Positions 59,583-64,000 of a stretch of DNA of 64,000 nt are shown piece by piece. Numbering within the stretch: the first letter of the stretch is position 1; each line of letters begins with the position of its first letter. The DNA is from Piscinibacter sp. XHJ-5 (GTDB lineage: Bacteria > Pseudomonadota > Gammaproteobacteria > Burkholderiales > Burkholderiaceae_C): contig NZ_CP123228.1 in NCBI RefSeq assembly GCF_029855045.1, forward strand, positions 5,642,001 through 5,706,000, given 5' to 3'. The translations under genes and the position numbers were made by a program. The notes under the pieces were generated by a model that had not been told where the DNA came from, ran no database searches, and worked only from the letters and a program-made list of their open reading frames with translations.

Positions 59583-60620
59583 ATGACCTTCACCGTGACC
59601 GTTCAGCCGAGCGGCCGCAGCTTCACCGTCGAGCGCGACGAACCGATCCTGCAGGCCGCCATCCGCCAGGGGGTGGGCCTGCCCTATGGCTGCCGCGACG
59701 GCGCCTGCGGCTCCTGCAAGAGCCGCCTGCTCGAAGGCCGCGTGATCCACGGCGCCCACCAGCACAAGGCGCTGTCGGTGGAGGAGGAGGAAGGCGGCCT
59801 CACGCTGACCTGCTGCGCTGCCGCACAGACCGACGTGGTGATCGAGGCGCGCACCGTGCCCGGTGCAGGCGAGTTCCAGGTGCGCAAGATGCCGAGCCGC
59901 GTGACGACCATCGAGCGTCCTGCGCCCGACGTGGCGGTGGTGAAGATGCAGCTTCCTGCCAATGACCCGCTGCGCTACCACGCCGGCCAGTACATCGAAT
60001 TCATCCTGCGCGACGGCTCGCGTCGCAGCTACTCGATGGCCAATGCGCCGCACACGCAAGGCGACAAGCCCTTCGTCGAGCTGCACATCCGCCACATGCC
60101 CGGCGGCAAGTTCACCGACCAGGTGTTCACGACGATGAAGGAGAAGGACATCCTGCGCATGGAAGGACCGTTCGGCAGCTTCTTCCTGCGCGAGGACTCC
60201 GACAAGCCGATGGTGCTGCTGGCTTCGGGCACCGGCTTCGCGCCGATCAAGGCGATCATCGAGCACATGCAGTTCAAGCACATCACGCGGCCGGCGGTGC
60301 TGTACTGGGGCTGCCGCAGCAAGGCCGACCTGTACCTGCACGACTGGGCGCTGCAGGCCGCCGAGCAGATGCCGAACCTGCGCTACATCCCTGTGCTGTC
60401 CGAGCCGAAGCCCGAGGACCATTGGACGGGCCGTACCGGCTTCGTCCACCACGCGGTGATGCACGACCAGCCCGACCTGTCGGGCCACCAGGTCTACGCT
60501 TGCGGCGCACCCGTCATGGTGGAGTCGGCGCAGCGCGATTTCGTCGCGCAGTGCGGATTGCCGGACGACGAGTTCCTCGCCGATTCGTTCACGTCCGAAG
60601 CCGACAAGCACGGCGACTGA
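59583..60620 (+). CDS. Ferredoxin-NAD(P)H flavin reductase (CDP-6-deoxy-glucoseen reductase-like)
   Basis: 345 aa. An N-terminal plant-type 2Fe-2S ferredoxin domain with C37, C42, C45, C77 (YGCRDGACGSCKSR), then an FAD domain (RSYSMAN) and NAD(P)H domain (GTGFAPIKA). Resembles AscD/RfbI reductases of dideoxysugar synthesis, but no such sugar genes are near, so the true partner is unknown. It feeds electrons to an unidentified oxygenase or dehydrase. A Bug receptor gene follows 3 nt later. Confidence 0.9.
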   Translation: MTFTVTVQPSGRSFTVERDEPILQAAIRQGVGLPYGCRDGACGSCKSRLLEGRVIHGAHQHKALSVEEEEGGLTLTCCAAAQTDVVIEARTVPGAGEFQVRKMPSRVTTIERPAPDVAVVKMQLPANDPLRYHAGQYIEFILRDGSRRSYSMANAPHTQGDKPFVELHIRHMPGGKFTDQVFTTMKEKDILRMEGPFGSFFLREDSDKPMVLLASGTGFAPIKAIIEHMQFKHITRPAVLYWGCRSKADLYLHDWALQAAEQMPNLRYIPVLSEPKPEDHWTGRTGFVHHAVMHDQPDLSGHQVYACGAPVMVESAQRDFVAQCGLPDDEFLADSFTSEADKHGD

Positions 60621-60623
60621 GCG

Positions 60624-61589
60624 ATGCGGCGCCGTCTCGTCCTGCAAACGCTCGCCGCCGCCGCGTTGCCGGCATTCGCCCAGGCCAGGCCGATCCGGCT
60701 CATCGTGCCCTATCCGCCCGGCGGTCCGCTGGACATCGTCGCGCGGGCGCTGGCCGACAAGGTGAAGGACAGCCTCGGGCCGGTCATCGTCGAGAACAAG
60801 GCCGGCGCGGGCGGCAACCTCGGCGCCGACGCGGTAGCGAAGTCGGCGCCCGACGGCACGACGATCGTGATGGGCGCCGTGGCCACGCACGCGATCAATC
60901 CATGGCTGTACGCGAAGCTGCCCTACGACCCGATCCGCGACTTCACGCCGATCACCGGCGTGGCGCAAGTGCCCAACGTGCTGGTCATGAACCCCGACAC
61001 CGCGCAGCGTCTGGGCATTCAGCGCGTGGCCGATCTGGTGGCCTACGCCAGGCAGCACCCCGGGCGGCTCAACTATGGCTCGGGCGGAAATGGCAGCGCC
61101 GGCCACCTCGCCGGCGAGATGTTCAAGGCCCAGGCGGGCGTGTTCATGGTCCACATCCCGTACGCGGGCGGCAATCCGGCGCAGCTCGCGCTGCTGTCCG
61201 GTCAGGTGGACCTCAATTTCGACAACCTCGCGGCGGCGTCGGCCAACATCAAGGCCGGCAAGCTGAAGGCGCTGGCGGTGACGACCGCCAGAAGATCGAC
61301 GGCGATGCCCGAGGTGCCGACGATCGCCGAGACCGGACCAGCCCTGTCGCGCTTCGATGTCAACACCTGGTTCGGGCTCTTCGGACCCGCGAAGCTGCCC
61401 GCCGACGTGACCCAGCGCCTGCACCAGGCCTTCGTCGATGCGTTGAACTCGCCCGAGCTGAAGGCGCGGCTCGCATCGCTGCTGGCCGAGCCGATCGGCG
61501 GCACGCCCGATCAGTTCGCCGCGTTCGTGAAGAGCGAGCTGGCGAAGTACGAGGCGGTGGTGAAGACGAGCGGCGCGAAGATCGACTGA
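60624..61589 (+). CDS. Bug/TctC-type solute-binding protein
   Basis: 321 aa, periplasmic receptor of the tripartite tricarboxylate family. N-terminus MRRRLVLQTLAAAALPAFAQA, then RLIVPYPPGGPLDIVAR, the Bug signature. NNPAQLALLSGQVDLNF and FGLFGPAKLP are typical. Transported ligand unknown. The ATG is 3 nt after the reductase stop, so it is cotranscribed with it. It converges with a second Bug gene; the TctAB permease of this window is 42 kb away. Confidence 0.9.
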   Translation: MRRRLVLQTLAAAALPAFAQARPIRLIVPYPPGGPLDIVARALADKVKDSLGPVIVENKAGAGGNLGADAVAKSAPDGTTIVMGAVATHAINPWLYAKLPYDPIRDFTPITGVAQVPNVLVMNPDTAQRLGIQRVADLVAYARQHPGRLNYGSGGNGSAGHLAGEMFKAQAGVFMVHIPYAGGNPAQLALLSGQVDLNFDNLAAASANIKAGKLKALAVTTARRSTAMPEVPTIAETGPALSRFDVNTWFGLFGPAKLPADVTQRLHQAFVDALNSPELKARLASLLAEPIGGTPDQFAAFVKSELAKYEAVVKTSGAKID

Positions 61590-61625
61590 CGCATCAACAC
61601 CCCGCCTTCCGCGCCACCCGCGTGG

Positions 61626-62603
61626 TCAGGACTCCACTTTCACGTCGGCGTCCTTGACGACGCGGCTCCACTTGGCGATCTCGGACTGGATGAAGCTGGC
61701 GAACTTGTCCGTCGTGCCGCCGCCGTCCTCGGCGCCGTAGGTGTCCAGCTTCTCCTGCACGTCGGGCATCGCGAGCACCGTGTTGACGTCCTGGTTGACC
61801 TTCTGCGCGATCGCCGCCGGCAGCTTGCCGGGGCCCACCAGGCCGTACCAGGTCGTGGCCTCGAAGCCCTCGTAGCCTTCCTCCTGCATCGTCGGCACGG
61901 TCGGATGGCCCTTCGCGCGCTTGGCGCGGGTCTGCGCGATGGCGACGACGCGCCCGCTCTTCACGTGCGGCGTCGCCGCGGTCATGGTCTCGAAGCTGTA
62001 CTGGATCTGCCCGCCCATCAAGTCGGTCAGCAGCGGGCCGCTGCCCTTGTAAGGCACGTGCAGCGCATCGACCCTCGCCTGCAGCTTGAACAGCTCCAGT
62101 GCCAGATGCTGAGCCGAACCGGCGCCAGCCGAGCCGAAACTCACCTTGCCCGGCTGTGCCTTGCACAGTGCAACGACCTCCTTCAGCGTCTTCTCCTTCT
62201 GCGCCGGGCCTGCGATCAGCAGGTTGGGCGTCACGCCGACCAGCACGATGGGCACGAAGTCCCGGTCGACCCGATAGCTCAGCTTGCGCTGCAGCGCAGG
62301 CGCCAGCGCATGGCTGTTGATGTGCGCCATCAGCAGCGTGGTGCCGTCGCTCGGCTGCTGCGCGACGTACTCGGCGGCCAGCACGCCGGCGACGCCCGCC
62401 TTGGTCTCGACGATGACTTGCTGGTTCCACATCGGCGTCAGCTTCTGCGCGACGACCCGCGCCAGCGCATCGGTGCCGCCGCCGGGCGGGAAGCCGACCA
62501 CGATGCGCACGGGTCCGTTCGGCCAGGCCTGCGAGAACACCTGCGGCGCGGCGAGCGTGGCCGCGGCCGCGCCGGCGGCGTGAATGAAGGAACGTCGTTG
62601 CAT
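61626..62603 (-). CDS. Bug/TctC-type solute-binding protein
   Basis: 325 aa. An N-terminal MQRRSFIHAAGAAAATLAAP signal with a twin-arginine pair suggests Tat or Sec export. RIVVGFPPGGGTDALAR is the Bug signature. Cotranscribed with the aminotransferase 30 nt upstream, so its ligand may be related to that enzyme's substrate (an inference). Paralogous to the 60624 protein. Confidence 0.9.
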   Translation of the reverse strand: MQRRSFIHAAGAAAATLAAPQVFSQAWPNGPVRIVVGFPPGGGTDALARVVAQKLTPMWNQQVIVETKAGVAGVLAAEYVAQQPSDGTTLLMAHINSHALAPALQRKLSYRVDRDFVPIVLVGVTPNLLIAGPAQKEKTLKEVVALCKAQPGKVSFGSAGAGSAQHLALELFKLQARVDALHVPYKGSGPLLTDLMGGQIQYSFETMTAATPHVKSGRVVAIAQTRAKRAKGHPTVPTMQEEGYEGFEATTWYGLVGPGKLPAAIAQKVNQDVNTVLAMPDVQEKLDTYGAEDGGGTTDKFASFIQSEIAKWSRVVKDADVKVES

Positions 62604-62633
62604 GGATCTGTCTCCTGTCGTCTTGTGTACTGC

Positions 62634-63884
62634 TCAGTCCGCGGATGCGGGCGTGGCTGGCGGCATCGGCGCCGGGTTCGAGGCGAAGAACGCCATGGCG
62701 GCCTGCACGCCGCTGCCTGCGATCGGCACGCCGGCCAGCTTCAGCCCCATTTCCACGCCGGACAGCGCCGCCATCAGCGTGAGGTCGTTGCAGTCGCCCA
62801 GGTGGCCGATGCGGAACATGCGGCCCTTGATCCTGCCCAGGCCAGTGCCGAGCGACAGATCGAAGCGCTGGTGGATGAGGCGGCGAAGCGCGTCGGCATC
62901 GACCCCCGCCGGCGTGACGATGCCGGTCAGCACCGGCGAGTACACCGCCGGGTCGGCGCACTGGATGGGCAGGCCCCAGGCACGCGCCGCGTTGCGCACC
63001 CCTTCGGCCCAGCGCTGGTGGCGGGCGAACACCGCGGGCAGGCCCTGAGCGAGCAACATCTCGAGCGATTCGGACAGCCCGTAGAGCAGGTTGGTGTTGG
63101 GCGTGTACGGCCAGTAGCCGCCGCGGTTCATGTCGATGATCTCGTCCCAGGCCCAGAACGATTTCGGCAACCGTGCGCTGCGGCTCGCTTCGATGGCCTT
63201 GGGCGAGACGGCGTTGAAGCTCATGCCGGGGGGAAGCATGAGCCCCTTCTGCGACCCGCTGATCGCGACGTCGACGCCCCACGCGTCGTGGCGGTAGTCG
63301 GCGCTGGCGAGCCCGGAGATCGTGTCGACCATGAGCAGCGCCGGATGGCCCGCATCGTCGATGGCGCGGCGCACGGCGGCAATGTCGGAGGTGACGCCGG
63401 TCGAGGTCTCGTTGTGCACCACGCAGACCGCGCGGATGCGATGGCCGCGGTCCTCGCGCAGGCGCTCGCCGATCATCTCGACCGGCACGCCGCGCCGCCA
63501 TGCGTTGGGCAGGCCGGTCTCGGCATCGTTGCCGGGCCAGGCGATGAACTCGGGCTGCAGGCCGAGCCGCTCGGCCATCTTCTTCCACAGCGACGCGAAG
63601 TGGCCGGTCTCGGCCATCAGCACGGCGTCCCCGGGACTCAGCGTGTTGGCGAGCGCCGCCTCCCAAGCGCCGGTGCCCGAGGCGGGATACACGACGACCG
63701 GATGCCGCGTCTGGAAGATCTCGCGCAGACCCGCCAGGACCTTGAGGCCCAGCACGGCGAACTCGGGGCCCCGATGGTCGATGGTGGGCAGGCTCATCGC
63801 CCGCAAGATGCGATCGGGGACCGGACTCGGGCCCGGAATCTGCAAGAAGTGGCGGCCGGTGGGATGCTGGTCGAGGCTGATCAT
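62634..63884 (-). CDS. Serine/alanine-glyoxylate-type aminotransferase
   Basis: 416 aa class V PLP enzyme. K213 in SGSQKGLMLPPG is the PLP lysine; GPSPVPDRILRAM opens the protein and HNETSTG is conserved. Resembles SgaA/AGXT: serine or alanine to glyoxylate transamination. It heads the operon with the Bug receptor. The C-terminal about 15 residues are a low-complexity tail. Start ATG at 63884 with AAGGA upstream; a strong promoter and operator lie just behind. Confidence 0.92.
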   Translation of the reverse strand: MISLDQHPTGRHFLQIPGPSPVPDRILRAMSLPTIDHRGPEFAVLGLKVLAGLREIFQTRHPVVVYPASGTGAWEAALANTLSPGDAVLMAETGHFASLWKKMAERLGLQPEFIAWPGNDAETGLPNAWRRGVPVEMIGERLREDRGHRIRAVCVVHNETSTGVTSDIAAVRRAIDDAGHPALLMVDTISGLASADYRHDAWGVDVAISGSQKGLMLPPGMSFNAVSPKAIEASRSARLPKSFWAWDEIIDMNRGGYWPYTPNTNLLYGLSESLEMLLAQGLPAVFARHQRWAEGVRNAARAWGLPIQCADPAVYSPVLTGIVTPAGVDADALRRLIHQRFDLSLGTGLGRIKGRMFRIGHLGDCNDLTLMAALSGVEMGLKLAGVPIAGSGVQAAMAFFASNPAPMPPATPASAD

Positions 63885-63904
63885 GATGGGATCCTTGTCG
63901 AACG

Positions 63905-63933
63905 ATTTTTTGCATACAAAATTCGTTTGTCAA
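63905..63933 (-). promoter_or_regulatory. Sigma-70 promoter of the aminotransferase-Bug operon
   Basis: On the minus strand a perfect TTGACA (63928-63933), a 17-nt spacer and AAAAAT (63905-63910, four of six). Predicted start near 63898, about 14 nt before the ATG. The spacer contains one copy of the operator repeat, so bound protein would block RNA polymerase. Confidence 0.65.
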
Positions 63934-63984
63934 GGCTCTTCACCCTACAATTGCCTTCGGATCCCGTCATGTTTTGTATGCAAA
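63909..63984. promoter_or_regulatory. Perfect 13-bp inverted repeat, probable operator pair
   Basis: TTTGCATACAAAA (63909-63921) and TTTTGTATGCAAA (63972-63984) are exact inverse complements with a 50-nt spacer. Each is itself a near-palindrome, TTGyATrCAA (63910-63919 and 63974-63983), the style of GntR/FCD-family operators (TTGTATACAA-like). One overlaps the -10/spacer of the operon promoter. The other probably serves a divergent gene beyond the window, most likely the regulator. Confidence 0.65.
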
Positions 63985-64000
63985 TGCGTTAAGAACGTAT

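Overview
This is a high-GC chromosomal window from a betaproteobacterium, most likely order Burkholderiales (Rubrivivax / Rhizobacter / Sphaerotilaceae-like). The evidence is the ribF-ileS-lspA order, a BPSS1780-type membrane protein behind thrB, a TctA/TctB permease pair plus two Bug-type solute receptors, a DUF2782 protein and lone chromosomal GspE-like and ParA-like ATPases. The genes are packed tightly, with many ATGA start/stop overlaps and codon use of one style throughout. I see no insertion sequence, phage gene, integrase, rRNA or CRISPR array. The only RNA gene I can support is tRNA-Leu(CAA).

Layout: 0-4.5 kb ribF-ileS-lspA; 4.7-10 kb a small TonB-C-like exported protein, a TldD/TldE-type pair and a large exported alpha/beta hydrolase; 10-16.9 kb quinone oxidoreductase, a zinc-ribbon protein, two EamA transporters, an atypical SDR, and a gamma-glutamyltransferase coupled to a GNAT enzyme; 17-19 kb tctBA; 19.1-22.5 kb tatD, a spermidine-synthase-like gene and a GspE-like ATPase, translationally coupled; 22.6-26.6 kb HtrA-like protease, MoxR, DUF58 and BatA-like VWA protein; 26.6-35.7 kb a long minus-strand run: response regulator, MASE4-type hybrid kinase, polA, UMF1-type MFS, lolC/E, lolD. 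From 36 to 38.9 kb come DUF2782, thrB, BPSS1780 and an SDR; 38.9-41.2 kb a Tat-exported PhoX-like phosphatase; 41.3-44.5 kb ParA-like ATPase, a tiny lipoprotein and a second MoxR-DUF58 pair; 44.5-50 kb uvrD, an exported CxxC protein, guaC and an S41 lipoprotein; 50-55 kb valS, a degenerate hydroxyacid-dehydrogenase-like gene and galU; 55-57.5 kb tusA-like, nudix, cysM, tRNA-Leu and rhomboid; 57.5-60.6 kb a degenerate HtrA-like protein, an epimerase-like gene and a ferredoxin-flavin reductase; 60.6-64 kb two Bug receptors and a serine-glyoxylate-type aminotransferase with a probable operator/promoter at the right edge.

Housekeeping genes (two aminoacyl-tRNA synthetases, DNA polymerase I, UvrD, lipoprotein sorting and processing, cysteine, threonine and purine metabolism) alternate with envelope and proteolysis genes. 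Two MoxR-DUF58 modules, two HtrA-fold proteins (one with an intact triad, one degenerate), an S41 protease, a rhomboid and a TldD/E pair make envelope proteolysis and chaperoning a theme.

The most notable unannotated signals are: a recurring TAGAATCG box 6-8 nt before ATG codons, suggesting leaderless mRNAs; a perfect 18-nt palindrome that buries the ribosome binding site of the degenerate HtrA gene; a perfect 13-bp inverted repeat overlapping the promoter at the right edge; three enzyme-fold proteins with replaced catalytic residues; and many tail-to-tail gene junctions with almost no spacer.
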